Assembly (NCBI RefSeq): GCF_003628305.1
Contig: NZ_RBZM01000014.1
Span: forward strand, 1 to 64,000
Length of the DNA: 64,000 nt
Reading direction: 5' to 3'
Source: Cohnella endophytica
GTDB taxonomy: Bacteria; Bacillota; Bacilli; Paenibacillales; Paenibacillaceae
Both the position numbers and the translations under genes were made by a program. Below are positions 25,346-34,218 of the stretch, one piece after another. Under the pieces are notes generated by a model. It saw only the letters and a list, made by a program, of their open reading frames with translations. It was not told where the DNA came from and did not search any database. Each line of letters begins with the position of its first letter. Position 1 is the stretch's first letter.

Positions 25346-27499
25346 CTACCGTTCCGGCAAACTCTCCAGCAGCTTCCGCGCCTCTTCCTTCCAATCGTCG
25401 TCTCCCTCTTCGATAACCTCGAGCAATATCTTCTTTCCTTCTTCTACGCGCGCAAGCAACAACAAACTCTTGGCGGCATTCAGCTTCGCCGCGACGGTCA
25501 TGCCGAACTGCTTGCCGTTGGCGGGATGCGGCATCTCGGCGACCTCGCGTACAAGCATCCGATACCGCTCGAACATCGCTACCGCCGCCTCCGCCGCGGT
25601 TTCCGCTCCGGGGCGGTCCCCGTCGTCCCGGAGCCTGGCCGCCAAGTTCGCCAACGCGGCGACGGAGCCGCTCTGCCCTTCGCGGCTGAAGCGCTCCAGC
25701 CGCGCCGCCTCGCGCAAGCGATCGCGCGCTTGCGCCGCTTTCCCCAGCTCGGCATAAGCCATGCCGAGCTGCAAGTGCAATTGCGGGGCTTGCGGCTCGT
25801 ACCGCAGCCCCGCCTCCAGCATGGCCGCCCTCTCCTGCAGCGGCAGGAGGGGCGCTAGCTCCAGGCGAATCCGCGTCCACGCGGGATTCGCCTCCAGCGC
25901 CGCGCGCAGCTTCTCTTCGCGCGCGGCGGGCGCGGCCGCCGCAGCGGCTGCGCGATCTTGGGCGGCGGCGTCCGAGCGCCACGCCGCCCAAGTACCTGCT
26001 GCTGCGATCGCGATCAGCAGCAGCGCCGCGGCTTGACGGCGAATCGGCAGCAAAGCCGCCGGCGCTCTCTTCAGCTCATCTCCGGATTGCGCTTCCGCTG
26101 CTTGCCGCGGTAATTGATGCAACATCAGCCATGCCAATAATAGCAGCCATACGAATGCATAGGACCAATCGAAATCTATCGCGGCGTGCGCGATCAATAC
26201 GGCCGCCGGGACGATTGCCTGCTTTCGATACCTCCACAAGCCTCGCATATAAACGATCAACATGAAAAGCATCAACGCTGCGCCGACCAAACCCGTATCG
26301 AGCAAAATTTCAAAATAACCGCTATGAACCTCGTTGCCGACGTAAGGCTGGCTTTGGTACAAGCCGAGCAACGCGCGCCAGCTCTTCCCGCCGTAACCGA
26401 ACAATGGCGAATCGCGGAACATCGTCCATGCATCTTTATAGAACAGTCCTCGGGAAGCGACCGTGCCGTAATGTCCGGCGATTCTGGCGCCCGCGTTATC
26501 GAACGCGGCCCAGCCTGCGAGAATCGTTCCCGTTACCGCCGCGAGCCAAGGAATCTCTCTTCGTCCTTGAGCCCTCGGACTGCTAATGAGAAACAGAACG
26601 ATCGCGCCCACGATCATGATCCCCAGCCCGAGCCAACATTCCCAGTCCCCCCAAGTCGCCTTCCCCGCGCTCTCTTCGCCGACCGATCGCATCCAATGCC
26701 AAGAAACTTTCGCGACGATTGCCGCGCCGATCGCCGTAATCCCTCCCGAAAGCAATAGCGCGTGCCGTTCCGAACGACTGCCCGCCAGCGCATAGGCCAG
26801 CGCGCAGCCCGCGGCGAACACGATAATCGCCCCTCTCGATTCCGTCAGCAACAGCGCGCCGCCGTAAGGGATCGCAGTCATCGCCGCAATCCAACGAATC
26901 ATCCGCGGCTTCGATTTTCCCGCTCCTTGCAACTGCATAATCAAAAATGCGGCCAATACGGCCCCGTAGGCGTTCGGGTATTGCAGGAATCCGGCTAACC
27001 TCGCGCCCGTCGCGGACAATTCCACATCGTCGAACCGCAGCACGATATCCGTAAACGAAATCCAACCGAACCAGCCCAGCCACCCTCCGATCACAAGCGT
27101 CGCTCCTGTTGCCTGTATGGCAAGCCAGCCCCATACCCGGCGCTTCTCGTTCCCCCAAAGCTCGGACAAGAGTAATGTCCAACAACCGTAACTAAGCCAA
27201 CGCAAAACCGCGTCTTGCGTCCCTTTGACGGAAGCAGGTCCCAACGCCAATTCCACGCCGTACAAGACGCACATGCCTAGCGGAAGCCATGCATACATCC
27301 AGATGCTTCGAGATCGGTTCCCGCGTAGCGTCCGATAGATTAACCACGCAATAACCGTGCTATATAACAGCATCTCCAGCTTATAGTAATCCTCGTCGAA
27401 AAACATGCCATAACGAAAAGCCGTCCCGCCTAGGACGGCGAATACTCCTATTGCTATTAGCGCCGAGAAAACAGATTTGAAACCTGCCGATTTGTTCAC
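25346..27499 (-). CDS. O-antigen ligase/polymerase (Wzy_C) domain protein with C-terminal TPR
   Basis: A 717-residue protein. About 10-12 transmembrane helices (~10-465) carry the Wzy_C/O-antigen-ligase signature: LAGFLQYPNAYG, LTESRGA, and a large loop with GYGGKSWRALLGLYQSQPYVGNEVHSGYFEILLDTGLVG. Residues ~530-717 are a soluble helical region with TPR-like units (LHLQLGMAYAELGKAAQARD). Such proteins polymerise or ligate lipid-linked glycans at the cell surface. GTG start with GAGGAG 9 nt upstream. The segment encoding residues ~470-650 is markedly GC- and alanine-rich compared with its neighbours. Confidence 0.85.
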   Translation of the reverse strand: MNKSAGFKSVFSALIAIGVFAVLGGTAFRYGMFFDEDYYKLEMLLYSTVIAWLIYRTLRGNRSRSIWMYAWLPLGMCVLYGVELALGPASVKGTQDAVLRWLSYGCWTLLLSELWGNEKRRVWGWLAIQATGATLVIGGWLGWFGWISFTDIVLRFDDVELSATGARLAGFLQYPNAYGAVLAAFLIMQLQGAGKSKPRMIRWIAAMTAIPYGGALLLTESRGAIIVFAAGCALAYALAGSRSERHALLLSGGITAIGAAIVAKVSWHWMRSVGEESAGKATWGDWECWLGLGIMIVGAIVLFLISSPRAQGRREIPWLAAVTGTILAGWAAFDNAGARIAGHYGTVASRGLFYKDAWTMFRDSPLFGYGGKSWRALLGLYQSQPYVGNEVHSGYFEILLDTGLVGAALMLFMLIVYMRGLWRYRKQAIVPAAVLIAHAAIDFDWSYAFVWLLLLAWLMLHQLPRQAAEAQSGDELKRAPAALLPIRRQAAALLLIAIAAAGTWAAWRSDAAAQDRAAAAAAAPAAREEKLRAALEANPAWTRIRLELAPLLPLQERAAMLEAGLRYEPQAPQLHLQLGMAYAELGKAAQARDRLREAARLERFSREGQSGSVAALANLAARLRDDGDRPGAETAAEAAVAMFERYRMLVREVAEMPHPANGKQFGMTVAAKLNAAKSLLLLARVEEGKKILLEVIEEGDDDWKEEARKLLESLPER

Positions 27500-27528
27500 G
27501 GGAATAACTCCTCTAACCGGAGACTACG

Positions 27529-27556
27529 AAAAAAGACAGACCCCGATGGCCTGTCC
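27529..27556 (-). terminator. Terminator after the PilZ gene
   Basis: On the minus strand GACAG and CTGTC form a short stem across a GC-rich loop, followed by TTTTTTCG. It lies about 85 nt past the PilZ stop. The stem is short, so efficiency is uncertain. Confidence 0.5.
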
Positions 27557-27640
27557 GTCGAACGATACTCTATCGCGGGGCTGCCGACGGGACTCATTGT
27601 ATCATGAAATCCCGGCCGGCAGCGGACAGATCGTACATAA

Positions 27641-28348
27641 TCAACCGTTAAACGTCCGTCTTTTCCCCAAATCCCTCCGCGCCTGGGCATGCTTCTCGAC
27701 TTGCTGGCGCAGGATTAGCGCACGTAAAGGGCGTAACATTTCCGGCTCCAGAACTTGCATGATAGCTCCGCAATGCATACGGTCCTCCTGGCGTTCGCGA
27801 CGCACGATCTCAAGCTCGCAGTTAAAGCCGAAGCCGATTTCCACTTTCGCTTTCAGCCGCGAGTTCGTCGCGAAATGAGGGGCATCCAAGCCCGAAAAGC
27901 TGATTCCCGATATGCTGATGTCATGTATCGTTAGCTCCGACATCGATTCCGGCGCAAGCTCCTCGCCCGTAGCTTTTAAGATTTGAACGATTTGCGCGTT
28001 CCCGCTTATTTCTACCCTCGGATGCTCGCGTCTTTCCTTGAACCGCTTCTGGACGTCCGGCGGCTGCAGCAACGCGATCGCACCTTCGTATTTCGCGAAA
28101 ACGATCGATGGCATCATCTGAATGCCCGCGGGGGAATAGACCGTCAGCTTAACCGTTTCTCCGAGTTCGAATTGCTCGAATTCGGGAAGCTCGACTTCGA
28201 AGAGCTCTCCTTCGACATGGGTCATGACTCCCGTTGTAACGAAGTTCTTGCCTTCGACGACGGTTCGGCAGTGAAGCAGCACATTTAACGGAAGCAGTTC
28301 TTTGTCCGAATCGACTCTAGCGCTTTTGTTGTCTCCCATTTGCGTCAT
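27641..28348 (-). CDS. PilZ-domain c-di-GMP receptor (YcgR-like)
   Basis: A 235-residue protein with an N-terminal YcgR-N/flagellar-brake-like beta domain (~15-100) and a C-terminal PilZ domain (~100-215). The c-di-GMP binding motifs are present: RREHPR (RxxxR) and DISISGISF (D/NxSxxG). It should bind c-di-GMP and pass the signal to a partner such as the flagellar motor or a glycan synthase. ATG at 28348 chosen with AGAGGTGG upstream. Its 5' leader holds a c-di-GMP-I riboswitch, so both synthesis and activity of the protein are tied to the same messenger. Confidence 0.88.
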   Translation of the reverse strand: MTQMGDNKSARVDSDKELLPLNVLLHCRTVVEGKNFVTTGVMTHVEGELFEVELPEFEQFELGETVKLTVYSPAGIQMMPSIVFAKYEGAIALLQPPDVQKRFKERREHPRVEISGNAQIVQILKATGEELAPESMSELTIHDISISGISFSGLDAPHFATNSRLKAKVEIGFGFNCELEIVRRERQEDRMHCGAIMQVLEPEMLRPLRALILRQQVEKHAQARRDLGKRRTFNG

Positions 28349-28390
28349 TCCCGCCAAACCACCTCTCAAAGTTCTAACCCGTATTACAAT

Positions 28391-28422
28391 AAAAAAAAGG
28401 CAACTCCCTTAAGGAAGCAGCC
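28391..28422 (-). terminator. Riboswitch-controlled terminator upstream of the PilZ gene
   Basis: On the minus strand GGCTGCTTCC-TTAA-GGGAGTTGCC is followed by eight T. It begins about 30 nt after the c-di-GMP aptamer and 40 nt before the PilZ start codon. Confidence 0.93.
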
Positions 28423-28449
28423 TGTTTCGCCTTATTCAATCCGCAGAGG

Positions 28450-28540
28450 GACCTTCGGCAGCCAGGCTGTCATCGTTCGAATGAACATTAGACCCTGTGG
28501 CTTTGCGTCCTTGCTTTTCAGCAAGTTTGCCTTTATCGAA
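28450..28540 (-). promoter_or_regulatory. c-di-GMP-I (GEMM-I) riboswitch
   Basis: The minus strand reads GGCAAAC, a hairpin TTGCTGAAAAGCAA (GAAA tetraloop in P2), GGACGCAAAGCC, then GGGTCTAATG, a P3 hairpin, GATGACAGCCTGGCTGCC. These are the ordered conserved blocks of the GEMM-I class. Known biology: it binds c-di-GMP with high affinity and controls a downstream terminator or ribosome site. Whether this one is an ON or OFF switch cannot be read with certainty. Confidence 0.93.
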
Positions 28541-28560
28541 ATCGAAAGATCTACGGATAA

Positions 28561-28589
28561 ATTATACCATATTGAATCGTGCCCGGTAA
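28561..28589 (-). promoter_or_regulatory. Promoter of the riboswitch-PilZ transcript
   Basis: A consensus -10 TATAAT (28561-28566 on the minus strand) with TTACCG 17 nt upstream (28584-28589), about 20 nt before the aptamer. It lies right after the stop of the diguanylate cyclase gene, so PilZ has its own transcript. Confidence 0.6.
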
Positions 28590-28623
28590 TCTCTTTTCTA
28601 TCAAATCGGGAGGCAACGATAGA

Positions 28624-30279
28624 TTATCTTGCCATGACGACGCGATTGCGGCCGCCGTTCTTCGCTTGATACAAAGCCGAATCCGCGCTCGCGAACACTT
28701 CACGTAAATATTCCTTCGGATCGTCGAAGCGCAGATCTTCGCTGGACTCCGAGAGTACGCCCATGCTGATCGTCACCCTAACCTTCTCCGAGCCTGAATC
28801 CACTAAATTTTCGCCGACGGCGAGCATGATTCTTTCGGCCAATAGCTCCGCTTGCTCGCGATTTGTATGAGGCAAGTAAATCGTGAACTCTTCGCCGCCG
28901 TAACGAGCCAAAATATCCGTCCTTCTCAGCATCGTCCGAACGATATCCGCGGTGCTCCTAATGACCTCATCCCCGACGAGATGCCCATGCTTATCGTTAA
29001 TTTGCTTGAAGTGATCGATATCGAAAAGGAAAATAGCGAATGGAATTTGATATCTCATGTTGAGCAGAACTTCGTGCTCCAATTGCTGCATTAAGTATCT
29101 CCGGTTAAAGCAACCGGTTAATGCGTCCGTAATGGCCATCGTTTCAAGCTTCTGATTGACCCGGAACAATTCCTCTTGGATCGTAATCAGTTCCAGGTTA
29201 CGCTCGTGCAGCGCTTCGTTCTTGCGGTTCATTTCGACGACGAGCTTCCTGAGCTCCGTCACGTCGTGGAACGTAATAACTCGGCCTAGCAGCGTTTTGC
29301 GATCGTCGAGCACGGGAGAAATCTGAATGGACACATGGCGTCCGGCGCTTTCCTGAAAAGACGTCTCTAGCTGCAGTTTCTCGTAAGGATGGTGGTTGTA
29401 TCGATAGAGGAATTCGTATACTTCTCCTTGCGCCTGCAACGGCGCGAGGAACTTTTCCATCTCGAACGATTCCCCTTTGGCCGATTGCGTGAAGGGAGAC
29501 GCGCCCTTATTCACTTCAAGTACTTTGCCGTTCTCGTCCAGGACGATGATGCCTGTCGTCATATGCTCGAAAATATCCCTTTGGGCCATGCTCAAGATAT
29601 CGAACATGCCGAAACGGTAAATGGCGATGACGAAGCAAACGTCGGACAGCAAAATTCCCAGTGCCAGCAAACCCGGTATAACGGGCAACCAATTCACGAG
29701 CACGACGTTCAGAAGCACGTCCAAAAGTCCGAAGCCCGTCAATACGAACATTCCGATTAAGGCGGTCGCCAGTTGCTTCCGTTGATTGATTGAAATGACG
29801 GTCTTAAGAGCATGGAACATATTCATCAGAGCCGTGAAGAAATAAGCGAACTGGATAAGTACGAGCAACCAGAACAAAGGGCCATATACGCGAGTTAAAT
29901 AGCTCCCCCCGACCGGAGACATGAATAAATGATCGGGATTCACCATAGCGACGGCAACGCACACTCCCGCCGGAACGAGATAGGCGATGATCCTGCTTAA
30001 TTTCAAGTGAGCGGCTCTACCCGTGAGGAAAAAGACGAAGATTAACCAGCCCGGACCGAGCATGCCCATCGCGGCGAACGACATGTTGATGAATACGAGC
30101 TGCACGTCGGGAAAATCCGTCATCTTGATGGCGAACTGTCCAAGAGGCCATAACATCATAATAAAATGAAAACCCAAATATACTTTGTGGGTTTGGGTTA
30201 TACGATTAAAAGCGATTACAGAGATAAATAGAAAAAACAGCAATACGAAAAGAATAAAATCGGTCCATTGGGATCCCAA
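28624..30279 (-). CDS. Membrane diguanylate cyclase: 7TM-PAS-GGDEF
   Basis: A 551-residue protein: seven or so N-terminal transmembrane helices (~8-225, HisKA_7TM-like), a PAS domain (~235-345; GIIVLDENGKVLEVN...GRVITFHDVTE), a coiled coil (~345-385) and a GGDEF domain (~388-551). The active site is intact: GGEEF at 461-465, preceded by an RxxD inhibitory site (R452-D455), and DALTGCFNRRYL. It should make c-di-GMP in response to a membrane or PAS signal. TTG start with AAGGTGA. Directly upstream of the riboswitch-PilZ unit. Confidence 0.95.
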   Translation of the reverse strand: MGSQWTDFILFVLLFFLFISVIAFNRITQTHKVYLGFHFIMMLWPLGQFAIKMTDFPDVQLVFINMSFAAMGMLGPGWLIFVFFLTGRAAHLKLSRIIAYLVPAGVCVAVAMVNPDHLFMSPVGGSYLTRVYGPLFWLLVLIQFAYFFTALMNMFHALKTVISINQRKQLATALIGMFVLTGFGLLDVLLNVVLVNWLPVIPGLLALGILLSDVCFVIAIYRFGMFDILSMAQRDIFEHMTTGIIVLDENGKVLEVNKGASPFTQSAKGESFEMEKFLAPLQAQGEVYEFLYRYNHHPYEKLQLETSFQESAGRHVSIQISPVLDDRKTLLGRVITFHDVTELRKLVVEMNRKNEALHERNLELITIQEELFRVNQKLETMAITDALTGCFNRRYLMQQLEHEVLLNMRYQIPFAIFLFDIDHFKQINDKHGHLVGDEVIRSTADIVRTMLRRTDILARYGGEEFTIYLPHTNREQAELLAERIMLAVGENLVDSGSEKVRVTISMGVLSESSEDLRFDDPKEYLREVFASADSALYQAKNGGRNRVVMAR

Positions 30280-30333
30280 TCAATTCACCTTTTCATAAAA
30301 GGGCATAATAAAAAAAAGGGCTAGGCATGTTTG

Positions 30334-30363
30334 ATTTTACCATATCGTTGCTTTTTCCGACAA
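30334..30363 (-). promoter_or_regulatory. Promoter of the diguanylate cyclase gene
   Basis: On the minus strand TTGTCG (30358-30363), 18 nt, TAAAAT (30334-30339), about 55 nt before the TTG start. Sequence-only prediction. Confidence 0.5.
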
Positions 30364-30432
30364 CCTTCTACTTTTGCAGAGTTGTCATTATTTATCAATC
30401 TTTAGTTAAATTTAAGGACTTTATTACTCATT

Positions 30433-31629
30433 TTATTGCGACTTAAGACGCAAATGATCAAATCCTTTTTCCATATAAGGGTTAATTCCCACAAAGTCCC
30501 TCAATTGTTCGTAATCACTCAACAAATCCTCTTCGTTCGCATTTCCGCCTTTGACGGCTCTGATCAATATATTTTTGGGCGTATGCTCCAAATCGATGAA
30601 CTCCAGCAGTTGCGTCCGATATCCCGCCAATTCCAATAAATTGGCTCGAACCGCGTCGGTAACGAGAGCCGAGAATCTTTCCTTGAGGATTCCGTGCTTC
30701 AGCAAAGGCTTAAGCACCGGCTGAGAAATCTGTCGGAATAGCTCGTGTTGGCAGCAAGGTACGGACAGAATAACGCTGGCCCCCCATCCGATGGCCTTAA
30801 GCAATGCCGCGTCGGTCGCGGTATCGCAAGCATGAAGCGTTACGACCATATCTACGGATGTTTGCCCTTCATAATCGTTAATGTCGCCGATGGAGAAGTT
30901 AAGCGCGTCCCATTCGAGTTGCTTCGCAAGCTTAGAGCATGCTTCGATGACGTCCGCCTTAAGATCAAGTCCGATAATCCGAACCGGAAGCCGTTCTTTG
31001 ATCGCCAGCAGATGATACAAAGCGAAGGTTAAATATGATTTTCCGCAACCGAAATCCACGATCGTTAACGGTTTGCCGCGCGGCAGATCCGGGATGACGT
31101 CCGATACCATCTCGAGGAACCGGTTGATCTGGCGGAACTTATCGTACTTCGCCTTCACCACTTTGCCTTCCGGCGTCATGACGCCCAACGCTTGAAGGAA
31201 GGGCACGGGTTCTCCGTCCGGAAGCACGTAGGATTTATTCCGATTATGGGTCTGGGGCTCGGCTGCCCGTTTCGCCACGGCTTTGCGCCCGACTATGGAG
31301 AGAGCGCCTTTCTTGTTCGCGAGCACCTGAACGTCGGCTTCCGCCATTTTGAACAATGCTTGTTTATAGTTTTCCATCGACGCTTGCAGTTGCTCCTTCA
31401 AGCGATCCGCGGCAACGTTCTCGTGATAAGCCTTATTGTTCAAATATCGCTCGAATTGATAGAATAGTCCGGCTTTCAATCTAATCGGACGAACCGTCAG
31501 CTTGCGGGATATGTCGTCCCCCTTGCCTCGTGGGGAGCTGAAAGTCGCTTGGATAAGCCGATCTTCCCGAACGGCTTCTTCTAGCAGAGCTTGCCATTCC
31601 TCTTGCTGATGTAGCGCTTTCCCGTTCAT
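30433..31629 (-). CDS. Class I SAM-dependent methyltransferase (Methyltransf_32-like)
   Basis: A 398-residue protein with a central Rossmann methyltransferase domain (~165-330): motif I IVDFGCGKSYLTFALY, then IIGLDLKADVIEACS, FSIGDINDY and the VVTLHACDTATDAAL / SVPCCQHEL motifs typical of a widespread family of uncharacterised methyltransferases related to rRNA/tRNA modifying enzymes. The N-terminal ~150 residues are accessory. Target unknown. The ATG overlaps the DUF6483 stop (ATGA), making it the last gene of the yyaC operon. Confidence 0.88.
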   Translation of the reverse strand: MNGKALHQQEEWQALLEEAVREDRLIQATFSSPRGKGDDISRKLTVRPIRLKAGLFYQFERYLNNKAYHENVAADRLKEQLQASMENYKQALFKMAEADVQVLANKKGALSIVGRKAVAKRAAEPQTHNRNKSYVLPDGEPVPFLQALGVMTPEGKVVKAKYDKFRQINRFLEMVSDVIPDLPRGKPLTIVDFGCGKSYLTFALYHLLAIKERLPVRIIGLDLKADVIEACSKLAKQLEWDALNFSIGDINDYEGQTSVDMVVTLHACDTATDAALLKAIGWGASVILSVPCCQHELFRQISQPVLKPLLKHGILKERFSALVTDAVRANLLELAGYRTQLLEFIDLEHTPKNILIRAVKGGNANEEDLLSDYEQLRDFVGINPYMEKGFDHLRLKSQ

Positions 31630-32291
31630 GCGAGTTCATTCTCCTTCATCAAAGCGCTCCATTGCTTGCGCCCTTCTTCCATTTCTTCCCGCGAAAGGCC
31701 GCCCTCCTCGAGAGCGGTATCGTCTAACTCGGACAGACGCGCGTAGAATGCGTCCCCTTCTTCCGCGCCAACGGCCTCGTCTTCTCCGAGCTCGTAGAGC
31801 ACGTTCTCCGCGTCGGCGAATCGGCCTTCCGACTCGTGCCAAGGCCAGATCGCTTTCTTCGTTAAGGCATCCATCTCGTATGCCGACAACGCCGTCAGCA
31901 GTTCGTCTATGCTGCCGCGCGTATTCCAACCTTCCACTTCCATTCCGTTTCGCAAGGCGTACAGGTGCAACCTCAAAGCCTTCTCGTATCTCGGGACGCT
32001 GTCTTCCTCCCGTCCCAGATCGGCGAACAAATCGGCTTCCCGTTGCAAGAACGCCGCCACGATGGCCACGGATTCAGCGTTCGGACTGCCGGTTACCGAT
32101 AGCATCGACAGCAAATCCTCGTCGGACAGACCGATCGCGAGTCGCGAACGAAGCCTCAGTTCCCTTCCAAGGAATTCGTCAAGAACGTCCAACGCTTCCT
32201 GCTGCTTCCGTTGCTCCTTTAATCCCATAGCCTTGCCGAGCACAAGTCCCGCTTGCGCTAATAATCGAATTAAATAATCGCGCTCAAACAC
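31626..32291 (-). CDS. DUF6483 family protein
   Basis: A 221-residue acidic, all-helical protein starting MFERDYLIRLLAQ with the repeating helices characteristic of DUF6483 (TPR-like); function unknown. The central part (~90-125) reads DSVPRYEKALRLHLYAL. Overlaps the alpha/beta hydrolase gene by 8 nt upstream and the methyltransferase by ATGA downstream. Confidence 0.8.
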   Translation of the reverse strand: MFERDYLIRLLAQAGLVLGKAMGLKEQRKQQEALDVLDEFLGRELRLRSRLAIGLSDEDLLSMLSVTGSPNAESVAIVAAFLQREADLFADLGREEDSVPRYEKALRLHLYALRNGMEVEGWNTRGSIDELLTALSAYEMDALTKKAIWPWHESEGRFADAENVLYELGEDEAVGAEEGDAFYARLSELDDTALEEGGLSREEMEEGRKQWSALMKENELA

Positions 32292-33090
32292 CCGCCGTCC
32301 CCCAATTCCGCTCCAGAAAATGTCCGATCGCCGTAGCGAACGGTTCCGGAGCTTCCATCATTCCCATATGTCCGACGCCCGGAAGCGTTACGGCCGTTAC
32401 GTTGTCCCCTTCGACCGGGAATCTCTTCTCCGGCGGAATGACTTCGTCGAACTCCCCCGCCAAGAGCAAAATCGGAAGCTCCGTCGAATGCAGCATGCGA
32501 AGACGGTCCGGTCTTTCCCTCATCCCAAGCGCGCAACCGACCGCCCCTTCGGCCGACGTCTCGTAACCGATCTCGATCGCTTTGCGCAATTGGCCGGTCG
32601 GGTTATCGCGATGCTCGGGAGCGAACAGCTTCGGCACGAGACCCTCGACGAACTTGGCGACGCCCTGAGTTTTAATCGTTTCGACGGCTTTGAGACGGTT
32701 CTCTTGCGCGGCTTCCGTGTCCGGGTAAGAAGTCGAATGAGCAAGTCCGAGCGATAGAAGCCTCTCCGGATGCTTCTCGGCGAACGCAAGCGCTACGTAG
32801 CCGCCCAAGGAATGACCGATGAGGTGCGCTTTCGGCACGTCGAGCGCATCCATCAGCCCTGCGATATCGTCGGCCAGAAGCTCCATCGAGTAAGTGCCTT
32901 CGCCCGCCGAAGATTGTCCATGTCCGCGTAGATCCGGCGCGATAACCCGACCGTATGCCGACAAATAAGGAAGCGCGTCTTCCCAATACCGGCTCCCCCC
33001 GCAAAATCCGTGAAGTACGACGATCGTTTGACCGCTGCCCGCCTCCCGGTATGCGACCGTCATGCCGTTGGCTAGCTGTATTTTGTTCAT
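32284..33090 (-). CDS. Alpha/beta hydrolase
   Basis: A 268-residue alpha/beta hydrolase of the 3-oxoadipate enol-lactonase/BioH-like type. Oxyanion HG motif VVLHGFCGG, nucleophile elbow GHSLGG (Ser), late acid FDEV and catalytic His in GVGHMGMME. Substrate unknown; carboxylic ester or lactone likely. ATG at 33090 picked because AAAGGA lies 9 nt upstream and it overlaps the yyaC stop as ATGA; the frame is open 33 nt further. Confidence 0.9.
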   Translation of the reverse strand: MNKIQLANGMTVAYREAGSGQTIVVLHGFCGGSRYWEDALPYLSAYGRVIAPDLRGHGQSSAGEGTYSMELLADDIAGLMDALDVPKAHLIGHSLGGYVALAFAEKHPERLLSLGLAHSTSYPDTEAAQENRLKAVETIKTQGVAKFVEGLVPKLFAPEHRDNPTGQLRKAIEIGYETSAEGAVGCALGMRERPDRLRMLHSTELPILLLAGEFDEVIPPEKRFPVEGDNVTAVTLPGVGHMGMMEAPEPFATAIGHFLERNWGTAGV

Positions 33091-33626
33091 ATGGATCCAT
33101 CCTTTCGATTGTTGTTGCGCCACTGCAGACTAATCGCATCCGCGATTTGTCCGGCCATACCCATTACCCGATATAACGAGGTCGATTGCAAAGTCCAATA
33201 GGGCTTCAAGCTCACGGCATTAACGACAGCCGCTATACTGTATGATCCGACGGGTTCGAACCCCTTATTGACCGATCTGGCAGGAATAAGCGGCCCCTCT
33301 CTGACCATGTATGCCCCGACGTTATCAGGCTTGCCCAGGCACGCGTCCACGGCGATTATCGTTCGCGCGCGGTTCAGCGTCGGCAATAGCCCAGGAAGCT
33401 TGTCCGCGTCGCACGGTTCCCTTAACGTACCGATGACGTTCGCGAAACCTCTTTCTTCCAGCATCGTGCCTACCCACGGTCCGAGGCAGTCTCCCGTCGA
33501 GCGATCCGTGCCGATACATAGAAACGCGATATCCTCTAAGGCATTCGCTTCCGCGATCCGGCTCATGAACGTCTGCAAACCGGCCTCATCCACGCACTCG
33601 GCGACATGCCTATTCCGGTCGATCAT
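33087..33626 (-). CDS. yyaC: Spore protease-like protein YyaC
   Basis: A 179-residue protein of the YyaC family (DUF1256), related in fold to the germination protease GPR. Recognisable: AFLCIGTDRSTGDCLGPWVG, IIAVDACLGKPDNVG and the tail around NAVSLKPYWTLQSTSLYRVM. YyaC is made during sporulation in Bacillus; its substrate is not firmly known. ATG with GGGGGAG upstream. First gene of a run of four overlapping genes. Confidence 0.92.
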   Translation of the reverse strand: MIDRNRHVAECVDEAGLQTFMSRIAEANALEDIAFLCIGTDRSTGDCLGPWVGTMLEERGFANVIGTLREPCDADKLPGLLPTLNRARTIIAVDACLGKPDNVGAYMVREGPLIPARSVNKGFEPVGSYSIAAVVNAVSLKPYWTLQSTSLYRVMGMAGQIADAISLQWRNNNRKDGSI

Positions 33627-33784
33627 CGTGTACTCCCCCGTAAGCCTCTTCGTTTCTTTCAGGTTACCATTACCGAGGGCGGAATTCCACTTACGCGGGG
33701 GGATCCGAAGCTTTTTCGGCGATTGGCCCTCCTCCTATGTTACAATGGAAACAGCCCTAATTACGCACGAGAGGAAGTCGAATA

Positions 33785-34006
33785 ATGGACTTGAACCAAC
33801 CTACGCAGCAAAACGTTGAATATATGATCGAGGCGATCAAAACGAAGCTAAGAATGGCAACCGGCGCGGCGATGCAAGCATCAAGCTTTACGGCAGAAAA
33901 GTATGAAGACTTAAAAGACATCTACGATATGGTCAGTTCCAAGGACCGCTTCAGCATCAGCGAGGTTGAAGCGTTAGTATCGGAGCTTGGCAAGCTGCGC
34001 GCATAA
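33785..34006 (+). CDS. DUF1128 (UPF0435, YfkK-like) protein
   Basis: A 73-residue helical protein with the family hallmarks NVEYMIEAIKTKLRM and YEDLKDIYDMV...FSISEVEALVSELG. UPF0435/DUF1128 proteins are conserved in Bacillales and have no known function. ATG with GAGAGGAAG upstream; ends in a strong terminator. Divergent from yyaC. Confidence 0.92.
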   Translation: MDLNQPTQQNVEYMIEAIKTKLRMATGAAMQASSFTAEKYEDLKDIYDMVSSKDRFSISEVEALVSELGKLRA

Positions 34007-34032
34007 TGCTATCGCAAGCAACGGCAACTCGC

Positions 34033-34079
34033 AGGTTGCCCGTTCGGTCCCCTCGGACCGGCGGGCGGCCTTTTTTTTT
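34033..34079 (+). terminator. Intrinsic terminator after the DUF1128 gene
   Basis: GGTTGCCCG...CGGGCGGCC encloses an inner CGGTCC/GGACCG stem and is followed by nine T. Confidence 0.93.
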
Positions 34080-34218
34080 CGGCCGTTACCCGATCTTCCT
34101 AGTTATGGAGGCGTTTCCATCGATAAAACCGATCGCACCGATGAAAAAGGCTCGCTAACTCGTTCTCTCTTCCCGCTGTTATGATGATTTTCAAAGATAG
34201 CGCGGGAGGCGAAGAAAG

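Noticed and set aside
25239..25991. 250-codon minus-strand ORF, Arg/Ala/Gly rich
   Set aside because: Out-of-frame shadow of the GC-rich end of the O-antigen-ligase-like gene.
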